In this document: piece by piece, positions 1-11,266 of the stretch
How the letters are laid out: every line of letters begins with the position of its first letter
Position numbering within the stretch: the stretch's first letter is position 1
NCBI GenBank assembly: GCA_916613615.1
Contig: OU744732.1
Coordinates: forward strand, 54,723,727 to 54,787,726
Direction of reading: 5' to 3'
Source of the DNA: Steromphala cineraria
Taxonomy: Eukaryota > Mollusca > Gastropoda > Trochida > Trochidae
Length of the DNA: 64,000 nt
Position numbers and translations under genes: made by a program
Notes under the pieces: generated by a model
Told to the model about the DNA's origin: nothing
Database searches by the model: none
The model's input: only the letters and a program-made list of their open reading frames with translations

Positions 1-109
1 TGTTTGCAAAGCCTTGATCATGTCTAGTGATTTTGAGCCCACATTATTTGTATTGAGACACCTGGTTCTGAACCAGGGCTCAAACAAAACAAAATTTTAA
101 CAACTTTAA

Positions 110-453
110 AGGGGCAGTAGCACATTTTAAGGGGGAATATAAGGTGATGTCAGAAAATGAAAATTAATGGTTCCAATTGACAGACAATGTATTCAAACTA
201 AATGGAGCAGTAATAATTCAAAATTATAATGTAAAGTTCAGCCATGCGATTCCATTTTATTGCACAAAATGAATTAAAGGTGTTCATACAAAATGGCCGC
301 CAATGGATTTTATGTGAATCTTCATACTTTGTCCTCTGATTATGGATGATTGGCTTGTGAAATGAGATTTTTTAAACTATCAAAATAATACATTTAGTAT
401 TAACGTACTATTATCAGTGAAAAATATATAATTATCAAAAATCCTGCTACTGC
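110..453 (+). mobile_element. TTAA MITE, right end lost
   Basis: TTAA at 106-109, left end AGGGGCAGTAGCAC. The interior matches the family to CTGCTACTGC at about 444-453, then stops without the CCCCT terminus. Confidence 0.82.
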
Positions 454-1091
454 ATTCGAGCGGGGTATTTTTTGCGGAAACGAAATTCAGGAGGACGTTC
501 CTGTTTACAGTTATAATTGATTTTTACATGATAATTTCACACTTAATTTCAATTATGTTTGAAAGGTTAGCATTGCAGTTGTTAAAGATTAAACAATTTG
601 CCAAAGAATAAAGTGTATCGCTCGAAAATTAAAAACATCGTGAAATGAAGCCAATCTTCGAAGCTACGATCGTGGAATGCATTATTACGACAAAATGTTG
701 TTGTAACTGGTAACTTTTATTATGAATTATTTGTGAATATACTCCTCTTATATCAGTCAAGTAATTATTTCTTTATTTTATTAATGAATAAGCATAATAC
801 AGCACATTTGTTTTCTCGGAATGCTAACGTTTAAAAATGGCGGACGAAACGCGGTCGAGTGGTACCTTTAAGTAAAAGTAATTTTAGTTTTGTTAACTTA
901 AAATTAGATAGTAGCCACACACACACATAGTGCAAAATATTAGGGGTATTTAAGGGCTGTTTTTTTCATAATGCATTGTAAGATCGAATTGCACAATAGT
1001 CTAATTTCATATCGGGGAAAACTTATCTCAAATAACAAATCCCTAATTATAGTATCTATTAACATTTCAAATGATAAGCATAATACATTAA

Positions 1092-1256
1092 CAGTGTTGT
1101 TCCTAAAAGGGGTCCTGGGGACATTGGCTCACCCTTTTTGTTCTTTGTGAACCTTAAATTATTGAGAGGTAGGATACTTTTACCATTGCAAAGGGTCTCA
1201 TGTGCTCTCAATATGCCAAAATGACCCCCTCAGCTGAACACCTAGGAACAACACTG
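1092..1256. mobile_element. 165-bp MITE with CAGTG...CACTG ends
   Basis: The ends CAGTGTTGTTCCTA and TAGGAACAACACTG are perfect inverted repeats. ATTAA lies on both sides, a possible 5-bp target duplication. A diverged relative lies at about 11666-11820 (GGTCCTGGGG, GGATACTTTTACCA, TGCAAAGGG). Confidence 0.75.
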
Positions 1257-1954
1257 ATTAATGAACAACCGACGCTTATTTAATTTACTCCATATACACG
1301 GATCAGCTGATCATGTCAATTACATCACCCCCAATCAAGCTATTAACAATACTTCACCTCTCTGTATAAACACCATTAGCTAGTTACACAATGGTGTAAC
1401 GTTGAATAACATCAGCTAATCCCTGGTAAGGTAATTAGGGTCATACTTGTCACTTCCAAATATTCCCCAATGGGGTGCATATATCAATTGATTGGATTAT
1501 CTTGGAGATTAGTGCTAACAGTGTTGGGATTACAGTGATTTAGAATGTTATCTAAACTATCTGATAATAGACTATAATTGACACATTAATAGGGTACTGT
1601 TCCAATGCCGATTTAGAAGATTGACAAATTAGAGAATTAATTCATGTGGTGTCACCTTAAATAATAACAATATTTACAAAATAAAACCATTCCTGTCCTG
1701 TTCATAACTGGAATATATTCTTTTGTGACTTAATACTTGAAATCACCGATTTTGTTGGCTGTGCTTTAATAACAAGTTTTTAAAGATGGTTCTACTGTAT
1801 CTGAAGGTAAGTCTCAGATGAGAAACACAATGTTTCATGCACATTGATCCAACCATCCCCCACGAAAATATTTTCCACTCTACCATAAGGAAGGGTGGGT
1901 TTTTGTCACAACACCTATAAATACAGATGGCGTATGAGAGAAGATGTAACTTAC

Positions 1955-2041
1955 ATTGACAGGCGCCTCCCACACCCCCAACACGCGACCATCTGGGGAC
2001 CAGGTCAGGCCTGTTAGATCCTCTGTGTCCGTGTCGAAGTG
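1955..2041 (-). CDS. WRAP73: WRAP73 coding exon 7 (last exon found in the window)
   Basis: The exon has 29 codons, phase 0, acceptor TATTGTAG and donor GTAAGT. It encodes [18 protein letters not shown] and [10 protein letters not shown]. The next expected block, the equivalent of human YKILLYSLDGR, was not seen at 1-1954. Confidence 0.9.
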
Positions 2042-5000
2042 CTACAATATTCACAATAATAATGACAACTCCATGGATGTACAATGTAAACTGACAATGT
2101 CCTTATACCATGATTTTGAAACTAAAACTGAAATTCTTTTTTTTTTAGCCCTTCACCTCAGAAACTTTAGTTCAAGCTGAACAAAAACCTAAAATATTTT
2201 TCAAACAATGCATTGGAATTATAAAGGTAAAGTTATCACTCAAATTATGTGATCTTGGGAGAGGAAGAAGAACATTTTTTTTTTTAGAAATACTGTAACT
2301 TCAAATTGCTGGGTTTGTCAAATTTAGGTAGGCTGAATGATTTTCAAGCCACAAGCATTTCTTGCTTGTCGGTACCAAAATATTTCAAATGCTGTAGGGA
2401 ATACAAGCAGGGAGAGGAAAATTGAGTCCAAATCTTCTATATATTTACCTTTACAAGTTCCCATGTGCTACAAGCGAAGATACTGACATAGTCCTTACAG
2501 TCTCGTCTCTCCGCTAGCGCCATGTACTTTCCTCCACAGCTGAAGTCAATACCTGCAGTACCAAAAAATAGTGCCAAAGATGAGGAATTTGGAAAGACAT
2601 TTCTTAATCATTAGCATCCTATAATATAGCCCGTCCGCCAGTCCTTAAACTGGCTACTTTTTGCCAGGACTGGTTACTTTTTGGTCAGGACCGGTCACTT
2701 TTTAAAAAAATTCTTTATTTTCCCCTAAAGAATTGACCAATTAATTTTCAGGACAGGCTAGGTTTGCAGTCTAATTTATACACTGTATATCATCTCATTG
2801 GTATTCTGTTATATCAGAAGCCGCATGACTGAGAAATTCCCCAAATGGGGTCCGGACAAAAGCCAACGTGGACAAAATCAAACCTGGACAACAACCCCAC
2901 AACTGTTTTGTGGTATGCCTACAAATATTATGTCGTCGAATTATTGGAGAGGTCAACTTAATGGAGAACGGAGAAATTACGGCACCAAATCCTGTTAAAA
3001 CAATATGGCAACCGCAAACAGTTATAATTGAAAACAACTGAAAAATATAGAACCTACCTTTTTCACATTTTTTCGGATATCTGATGTAGGAAACTGACTT
3101 GTTGACAAGAGACCAAACAGTGATTCGTAACTGAAAAAAAACCCCAAAGAAGTTGATATAACTAAAAGACCCAAAACATAATTGGAAAATATATACTCCT
3201 CACAAAATATAAAGCAACATGTGAAATTTGGAACACAAGCATTTTATTAATTTTGCATTTTTCTAAGGATGGTTAAAATTGTGTTCATCAAATGTGATAT
3301 CTGAATCTGGGTTAATTATTGTAAAGATTTCCCTGCCTACATTATTTCCCGATGTATGGCTAGCTAGAATGATAAACATATTTTCCTGAAATAAATTTGT
3401 GTTGCTTAATATTTTACTTTAAAAACTCTTATACATTGCATTCATATACCAGCTGGAATTTTAAGATTAAAATATTCTCTAGTTTATATGCTCATTTATG
3501 TTCAAAATTCATAAGACTTTTTATACTTATATATTTAATGAATTGACTTGACTATAGTTCATAGATATCCACCTAATGCTTTAATTTCTAATATTTTTAG
3601 GACTGATTCATGCAATAAGGTGAGGTCAAAAGCTAAACACAATAAATGTGAAAGGACTTATTCAGGAGACATTAACATGATAAGTGATTTATAACATGAC
3701 TGAGCGTTCAAATATTACATCCTAGGGAACCCAAAATACTTTGTATGACTTTGACAAATCAATCATGTATGAGCATGTCTCCCCTGTTGAGCAAAATTCC
3801 TAAGAAAAGGGCAGAGATATGGGATCAAAAAGGGGGTCAAGAAGGGTTGTATGGAGTGGGGGTTTTGTGGGTAGAAAAGGAACAGTTATAAAGTATTAGA
3901 GAATATTACAGAGTGCATACAAATAGAAAGCTAAAGTGTCAAAGCTGAAAAGCTAGAGGTTATTTTTGTCATTTCTCAGAAAGGGTTTTGTGTCTAAACC
4001 CCTTATATGGAAATGACCAATCTATCTACAATTGAGTTCCATTGATTGCTATCATTTTATAACTTTATATCATTGCTTATATTTTCTCATTAAAATTTGT
4101 AATCCGCTGCCACTACTTTGATTTTTAAGACATTAGGGGTATAAAAGTTCATATACTTAAAGATAAATCAGTTGTTCTAAAATGAATAAAAATTTTCTTT
4201 AAGTATATAAATTTTGGACAAAGTGTTACATACAGGAGATCCTGATAAGGGAGTGAGGGAATCTAAGTAGTTGACGTGTAGGCGAATGTGAAAGTGAACA
4301 AGGAAGCAGAAAGTACAAGTCTATATCGATCAGCAACTGTGACTGTAATTTAAGTTCAGATGAATAATTCTTTGTACAATATTGTTGGAGGCAGTGGTTA
4401 ACAAAAGCTGGGGATGCAGATTTTGATGTCAACTCAGACATTTCAATAGGGACAAATCACCACAAATGCAAAATCTGTGTACCCTTTTACAGACAATTTA
4501 AAGAAAATGTTGAATATGAACTTCGATAACCCCATTCCTGATTGAAAAGCCTGCAAAACCATTGTCCACTGTAAAACCATGCAATCTTCTCGGGCTAAAA
4601 TATCTGTAGAGTCAATAACATCTTACAAAGTCACACAACTTGTCCAGAAGTTAAGTCACCATAAGAGTATATTTTTAGAAAATTAGAAATGTTAAATTCT
4701 TTTCAGTGATTTTTTTGATTGGTAAATTCAGTCAGAGACTTGGGACTAACAGGGTTTGTAACCCTACTATGGTCCTCAAGATCCAAAATAAATATGTCCA
4801 AAATACCTGCCAAAATTATTAAAACTAAGATCATTAATGCTAGATACCGTATTTCCTCAATTACAACCCGGTTTCGAATGCAATCCGACTTGAATATAAC
4901 TCTGGGTGTGAGGGGCCGGGGTGCTGAGTGAAATATAACCCGGGCCTCAAATACAACCTGGGTCTTGACTATATTATAACCTGAGTCTCGAATATAATCC

Positions 5001-7376
5001 GGGTCTCGAATATAACCCAGATCTCTTTTGAAGTATCGGTATGACTTGGACAAACTGTCAGGTCAATGATATTAACATCTCTATTGTACGATTGTATCCG
5101 AGTTGTTGTGTTCTCAACATCAAAATAATCTTTGTTGTATGATTTCCAGATAGAAAGTTTGGAGATGATATAGGGGTTGTATTTGAGGAAATACTGTAAT
5201 AATCCTGAAATATATCATTGAGTTCAGATGCTAGAATAAACCCATAGATATAACTTACATTAAAGTCTGCGGTCGTGAGAACATGTCTTGAATCAGGAGC
5301 CCATTTAGCTGCAGAAAGACCTGCTGATCCTTCATCGACCTTACAGTTCCATTCTGGTTGTTCTATAGACCAGACCTGGAAATAGCAATTTTTTATTATC
5401 CTCTATTCCTAATATTTAACTAACTACAGTTTGAATATGAATTGAGATTTATGTTTATTTCAATAACTCATTCAACTCTGCTATATATATATATATCATA
5501 TACTTGTATATCATGCTGTTATATACCTTGTAATTGAAATCCATTGGAACAATAAAAAAAACTTTTTTTTAATATCATGGGTTATCAAAATGTAACTTGT
5601 AACTCATAAACTGGATTCTTCATGAAGTCATTTTGAAATGGTTATCATAAAATTCATGTTTGACCATAGGCAAATTATTGTTAATTTCATCATGGGGTTG
5701 ATACTCAATTTCAAAAGTCAAAATAAAAAAATATAGATTGGTTCTCAATTTAAAAATGTTGATAAAACAATGCTTTAAATAGACTACTGTTTACTAAATT
5801 AGCCTAATTTTAAGATTTTGTAAATGATGGACGGGATTAAAAAAAAATTCTTATGAAATGAGAATTGTATATTTTCATGAAAATTTATTTAAAGTAATCC
5901 TCTGATTTCAATAATAACATTTACTTTTTAGCGTTCTAATTTGTCATACTATGAAGGACCAAATAATTGTGTTTTGCACAATCATTCCTTTCAAAGTTTG
6001 ATATGCATATCTATTTATACATACCTGAACAATTCCTCTTTTGAACATTCCACATAATATAAATTCAGAATCTCCTGACCACTGAAAAATCATAAAAAAA
6101 TATTATTTTCACAACTTTACAATTACTTGATTAAGTAAAATTAATAAGGAAGACATTAACTTCTTAATATAAAACTGCATGAACACCTAGCTTTAGAAAT
6201 GAGAGAATGTCTATTAAACTGAATCGAAATTATACTGTACTAAAAGCGTAAAATAAAAAATTTCATACCAATGCTATTAACGATATATCAGTATTTTGCA
6301 ATACAGGAACAACGTGATACGAAACAGTTACACACTTCTGAAAATATACAATAATGAATATATCAAAAATCATAAAACGAGATTTTCCCATCTAAAATTG
6401 GATTTATTTTTTTTTAAAAACAAGATTGCAGAAAGTTCTTTAAAAAATGTTGTGAAAATAGCTCAAATATGTACATTCAGATCATAAACTGTTATTGAAA
6501 AATATCCCTTTAAAAAACGGCTCATAGACGAGGAATGATGACCGTTCATAACGCTCATATTTAGACAGGAAAGCATGCACATTCTTGAATTAAAGAAGTA
6601 CCAATATATTGCAATACGCTTTTTTGTATCAATATTGCAATACACATTTTTGTATCGCAATATTGCAATACAGAAATAAGGAACGATACCCATCCGTAGC
6701 TAAACAGTGTAAATATATATATAATATGTGTTACATTTTTAATGTTATGAGTAGGAGGTATACCTCAATATTCTGTATATTGTCAAGGCATGAGAACAAG
6801 TGTTGTATTTGCAAGGTGTCCACATCTCTTATCACAAGACGGTAGTCTGTTGCTGATGCCTGTAAAGAAAGAAGAGTTACCTCCCCTTACTTGTTGATGC
6901 TGCATTTAGTGAAAACAGTAAAGAGAACATTTTCAATTCTATATGTCTTGCAATTGCTATACGACTGCTCTGATGTATGTGTATATATAACAATTATATG
7001 ATGATATTGAAAACAAAGTTTGATTCAGTTTCTAGTCATAAATCATCTGTTTGCACAGAATGACTGAATAACATTAATTTTGTTTACTGCAGGAAACTGT
7101 CAAACTATGTACAAGATCCACAAAGGACAAATCAAAAGAAAATATATTAATGTTGATTGTATTGCGTTACTTTTATATCAGTATTTGATCAGAATAAAAC
7201 ATATTGAATGGAAATGATAAAATCGAGCGATTTGTTGATATCACGAACTTATGAGCATTAGGTTGTCGCGGAATATTTTGACAGAGTTCTGTTAAAATTT
7301 GCCTTACCAGTAGCTTGCCATCCGGTGAAAACTTGCACAGATTGTGCGACTGTCTAAATAGCTCAGAAAAATTCAT
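1955..7376 (-). CDS. WRAP73: WRAP73 (WDR8)-like WD40 protein, 5' half of the gene (7 exons, 3' part outside the window)
   Basis: Coding exons read on the minus strand are 7376-7308, 6859-6764, 6081-6025, 5375-5259, 3130-3058, 2552-2449 and 2041-1955. All have AG/GT junctions and join in one frame, giving 201 residues of a family that is usually about 460 long. The product follows vertebrate WRAP73 closely: it opens with MNFSELF, and has [63 protein letters not shown] and [15 protein letters not shown]73 is a WD-repeat protein of centriolar satellites and spindle poles that helps anchor microtubules and acts with SSX2IP/Msd1-type partners (family knowledge). The ATG at 7376 is chosen because vertebrate proteins start there; an in-frame ATG at 7514 would add 46 residues without known counterpart. 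The gene is head to head with the p63/p73 gene. Exon 8 was not found in 1-1954, so the gene runs off the left edge. Confidence 0.93.
2449..2552 (-). CDS. WRAP73: WRAP73 coding exon 6
   Basis: The exon is 104 bp (2 bases completing a glycine codon plus 34 codons), acceptor ACTGCAG, donor GTAAAT. It encodes [18 protein letters not shown], one of the most conserved WRAP73 blocks. Confidence 0.93.
3058..3130 (-). CDS. WRAP73: WRAP73 coding exon 5
   Basis: The exon is 73 bp, starts in phase 0 and carries one base into the next exon; acceptor TTTTTCAG, donor GTAGGT. It encodes [19 protein letters not shown]. The intron before it (3131-5258) contains a 350-bp MITE at 4847-5196. Confidence 0.92.
4847..5196. 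mobile_element. 350-bp MITE with TATTTCCTCAA ends in a WRAP73 intron
   Basis: The left end CCGTATTTCCTCAATTACAA and the right end, complementary to CAGTATTTCCTCAAATACAA, form inverted repeats with TA on both sides. The interior has diverged repeats of TCGAATATAACCCGGG type. No coding capacity. Confidence 0.8.
5259..5375 (-). CDS. WRAP73: WRAP73 coding exon 4
   Basis: The exon has 39 codons, phase 0, acceptor ATTTCCAG and donor GTAAGT. It encodes [20 protein letters not shown] followed by [11 protein letters not shown]. This is a WD repeat very close to vertebrate WRAP73. Confidence 0.93.
6025..6081 (-). CDS. WRAP73: WRAP73 coding exon 3
   Basis: The exon has 19 codons, phase 0, acceptor TTTTTCAG and donor GTATG. 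It encodes [19 protein letters not shown], directly comparable with WSADSLFILCAMYKRGLVQ in vertebrates. Confidence 0.92.
6764..6859 (-). CDS. WRAP73: WRAP73 coding exon 2
   Basis: The exon has 32 codons, phase 0 at both ends, acceptor TTTACAG and donor GTATAC. It encodes [15 protein letters not shown] and CLDNIQNIE, matching the first WD repeat of vertebrate WRAP73. Confidence 0.92.
7308..7376 (-). CDS. WRAP73: WRAP73 coding exon 1
   Basis: This exon encodes 23 residues beginning [20 protein letters not shown], the hallmark N-terminus of WRAP73. It ends at codon phase 0 on CTG followed by the donor GTAAGG (7307-7302). The open frame continues upstream to an ATG at 7512-7514, so the 5' part could be UTR or an extension. 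Confidence 0.9.
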
Positions 7377-8057
7377 GTCTTGTGTCTTAAGAAGTCGCTG
7401 TTTGTATGCAATAAGTTCATTCTTCGTTACCAACGCAAAGCAAGTGACAACATGTGAAAGACGCCATTTTGAAAAAGGCGCCAAAATGTTATTTGCCGAC
7501 GATGGTTGATGCAACTAATTAGCATGCATATTCTGTCTAAAGTCATTTTAATCACTTAATAAGGTTAAACGCGGATTATCGTCTAATCGGATTATCTTAA
7601 TTTGTTTTGAAAGCGGTGTCTATCCAAACAATAGTTAACAGCATGGACGACCTTAATGACCCGCTAACTTCACGCACCTGTTATTTACCTACGAGAAATA
7701 AAGTAGTCCGTAGGTGTTGTAATGTTCAAACTTAATCTATTGTTAGGGCATTGTAAATTAAGCCAGTTAGACAAAGATACTAGTTAACATAATTAATTGA
7801 TCTTAAGTATTTTAATTAAGAACAATAAAATTCCGATGCAGAGAAACTTGGTGGCGTAGGGATATCGGAATACTACTTGTAAAGCATAACTCGTTCAGCA
7901 CGTGGGTTAGCGGTAAAAGCTCGCTTGGTGCTATGTCGGAGTATTTTCAAGAAACTCGTTGAGTTGTTATCATCCCAAATGGAGACGTGTTAGCATTTAT
8001 TCATGTGATTATCTTTCATTATCATCGTTCACCGTCAAGACCCATATTCTCGTAAGT
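7377..8057. promoter_or_regulatory. Candidate bidirectional promoter between WRAP73 and p63/p73
   Basis: The interval separates the WRAP73 start from a strong donor-like site (GTAAGTATT) at 8052 that may end a non-coding first exon of the p63/p73 gene. It is richer in CpG than its surroundings. GGCGCCAAAA at 7477-7486 reads TTTTGGCGCC on the minus strand and fits the E2F consensus. CGCCATTTTG at 7462-7471 is a YY1-like CAAAATGGCG on the minus strand. An E-box CACGTG lies near 7900. The E2F-like and YY1-like sites also fall inside the optional N-terminal extension of WRAP73. No TATA box is evident. Promoter function is inferred from layout. Confidence 0.5.
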
Positions 8058-11000
8058 ATTTTTGCTCAAAGCTCTAGTTAATCGATTCTAATTCTCACAA
8101 AATGCACAAAGCTGCCCGGAACAGTAAACATGGCGTCTGTGTGTTTTCAGTTTGGGAAAATATCGTTTTAACAAAAATGCTGTAATAATGCACTGCAATG
8201 TGATAACCCGATAGTATAATTCCTCAATCGCACTGTTTAGCGAATAATTTCAAGTGTTGTCATTGATTATTCATGAACAAAATTTGACACAAACTGTGAC
8301 AGAGTTTTGTTTACAAAACACTAGAAATATAAACTTTGTTCAACTTGAGTGCAACTACTTCTTTGAACATAATAGCATTGAAAATAAATTTGTGTAACAT
8401 TTTAATAATTGTGTTTAAAAAAAGAACATTAGCAACAATGTTCAATTTAGCATGTAATGTTAGTTCCCTCTTTATTTTTGCATGAATTTAGGATTGTGTT
8501 CTGATTTGCATTTATGATAAATGAATGTTTTTGTACTATTTACTTAAAGATTATTTTGATAAACACTTTGCAATGAAGAATGCAAAAATTCATTGCAGAA
8601 TTTAACCTTCAGTCATAGTAAAGGCTTTATTTTAATATATTCTTTTAAAAACCTTGAAGATAATGCTTTCAAAATATTATTTGCATTAATATTATTATTT
8701 AGTTACATTATAAAAGATTTATTGTGTATGGCATTAATATTGTTTGTAATATAAAGTCAGGGTTAATCTGTCAATGCGGGTATTTGATTTCACTCTTCCA
8801 CCCACCTACCCACTTTTAGGCCTCATGAATGAAACTACTTATGGCGTGACCTGCTTTCTGTGCTAAAATTTGCAAGCTGGGCTTCCATACAGAATTAATT
8901 CAAGGTTAGCTTTCCCTCAGGGAAATCAAATCCCCAGAAAGTGTTATTTAATATCATTGCATTTTTTTGCACAGAATCAGGGATTGGGAAACACATCTAA
9001 GACATTGGGCCATTTTCATGTTTTTTTGGTAATTTTCTGAATTTCAAATTGCCCATTGCCCATTATATCAATTATAAACTTCAACATTTTAATGGGCCAT
9101 TTTTTCATTCAATCTGCAACATGGCCCCTGCCTTTCCCAACCACTGCAGAAGTTTTCTTCCACGGCTAGCTTTTCCTCAGAGCAATCAATAAATTTAGTG
9201 TAATTAATAAATTTGTCATTGAAAGAATTTTGTTGCATTCTTGTGCACAGAATTTCTTCATGGTTAGCATTTTCTCAGAGCAATCAATATATTGAGCGTA
9301 ATTAATACATTCTTTAATGAAAGTGTCATTTGTATCGTTGTATGCTTGTGCATGTGCTGATGCATGAGATTTTGATGAATATTTCCCTGTTGGCTCGGTT
9401 CTGGAGTGAACATGTAAATGTTGGAGGTACAATGAGATTGCAACAGCTATGGGCTTCGGTACTATAATTGATTAACAGTTGGATGACCCTAAATCAGCAA
9501 CCATGCGATTTATGCTTTATGCGTCATTGTTATTCGCCACTCTCTCGATAATTGACATTGTTGATGATCATTAATTGAACATAACAAGAGACATTGTATG
9601 GGATGAAGACTTGCATGCTAATCTATAGATCTGCATATGGTAGTATCCTGAATAGTTATATTTTAAGAAGTCCTGGACTTGAACTGTTTAGGTATAAAGA
9701 AGCAATAATTACTTTCCAAATATGAAAATGCAGGCGAGAAAAATAGGGGAAAAAATCGATATGTTAAAAGTTGGATATGTTAACTCATGTCTTGAATGTT
9801 AAGTTAAGCTTTAGCATTATGAAATGGCTAAAGTACATATGTAAACATTAGGTTTATCGGGTGCACTCACTGTTTGTAGACGCCACCAATGGCTGAAATA
9901 TTGCCCAGGAAGTATAAAACAATTACTCACTGTTTTTAAATCATCTACCACTTGACTTGTTTTTTCAAGTCAACAACACTCTTTTTGTATATGAGCTTTA
10001 ACATAATTGTTTCAGTTCTGTTTTCTCTTTCAATATATTCCCAAACAAAAAAGTAGTAAATAAACAATGTACCAACTTGTTTTTATTTTATACAGGCACT
10101 TTGTAAATTGTAAGAGATTGTAATTGCCCTAAAGGCTAATAGCCACAATAGAAATCACACATGTCTGAAATAGAAATTCTGAATTCTATGAAGGAAATAG
10201 GTTAACGGTCTTGATTTAGATAAATTAGAATGTTTAAAATTATTATTATGCAGCAGACAGAAAAATAACACTGACACTTTGTAAACAATTATTGTTTTTC
10301 ATAATTGTCAGTTGAATATAAAATTATACCGATAGAGAAAATAAAGGTGTATAATTTAGTGGAGGCCAAGTTTCATACTTGTTTATATAATTTTACTGAT
10401 AATCCAGTAAAACCATGCATTTATCGTAATTAACAAAGTTGAATCCTGATACATACATCTTTTGAAATTGAACTTCCTTGTTGTAGAAGATAATTGAGGT
10501 CAACAGTAACTGTTGATCACGATTCTCCACAAATGGATGTAGACAAACAGGAAACCACTGTGAACTTGCATAATTGGTATGATAAGAAGGCAGTTCTCTT
10601 CAATACATGACTATTTAATAAATCTTTAAAGGAATTAGCATGGGAAAGTGTCCCTCAAATTTACAAGTCTTCGTTTGTGTTGTGGAAGTATGTATGTAAT
10701 TGTATATATATATACATATACTGAGTTGGCAAAATGAAGGTTCTATACCATGGCTCATAAGCAAATTCACTTAAACATGTAAGGCATCATTTTTTGGCCG
10801 TCTAGTGTATTGCTGTAGTTACAGTAGTAAATTTTTGGTACAGTACAGATTGAAGAATAGAATCAACTTAAATTGAAAAAAACTTGCTTGTGTATAGAGT
10901 CATATATGTTAGTTTGACATACGCTAAATAAGGCAGAGTATTATGCAAGAACAATCTCCCATGATAAATTATTTAATACCACATTGTGAAAATAAGTTTA

Positions 11001-11137
11001 GATGATAATTTCTGTTATTCTAATATCTTTGTCAGATATGGTAAGATGCAAGAATGATGTCTCCGAATCTATCACTTAATACCACATTGAGAAATCAAGT
11101 TAGATGATAATTTCTGTTATTCCCGTCTCTGTTGCAG
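8058..11137 (+). other. Presumed p63/p73 first intron
   Basis: If the donor at 8052 is used, this is intron 1. It is AT-rich, with a (TA)n-like stretch near 10705-10720 and a 103-bp tandem duplication at its 3' end. ATGGCG at 8130 opens only a 13-codon frame. No exon was recognised. Confidence 0.45.
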
Positions 11138-11149
11138 ATATGGTAAGAT
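10945..11149 (+). repeat. 103-bp tandem duplication of a 3' splice-site region
   Basis: Two diverged copies with about 102-103 bp spacing share GATGATAATTTCTGTTATTC, a pyrimidine tract, and CAG followed by ATATGGTAAGAT. The second copy holds the acceptor at 11137 used for the first coding exon. The first leaves an acceptor-like CAG ending at 11035. Confidence 0.8.
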
Positions 11150-11266
11150 AGTGGTCCCGAGGATGTCCCAGTTATCCTCCAGCACCAGCACACCACCAAA
11201 CCCTCCGATGTCGCAGGATACATTTGACTACCTCTGGAACACCCTTGGTGACGTCACGGAGCATGG
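11138..11266 (+). CDS. TP63/73-like: p63/p73 first coding exon: transactivation motif
   Basis: The acceptor is GTTGCAG at 11131-11137 and the donor GTACGT at 11267. The ATG lies at 11163-11165. The exon encodes [18 protein letters not shown] and then [16 protein letters not shown], including the MDM2-type F-x-x-x-W-x-x-L. It carries two bases into the next exon. The first 25 bases are probably 5' UTR. Confidence 0.9.

Larger units (their letters stand above)
1..1954. other. WRAP73 intron and/or left flank, no exon recognised
   Basis: This is AT-rich DNA holding a 3'-truncated TTAA MITE (110-453) and a 165-bp MITE (1092-1256). No WRAP73 exon 8 was recognised on the minus strand, so the donor at 1954 presumably joins an exon beyond position 1. 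Confidence 0.6.

Noticed and set aside
7377..7514. 46-residue N-terminal extension of WRAP73 from the ATG at 7514
   Set aside because: Open and in frame but without counterpart in vertebrate WRAP73; it also contains the E2F-like and YY1-like sites, so 5' UTR is more likely. Not excluded.
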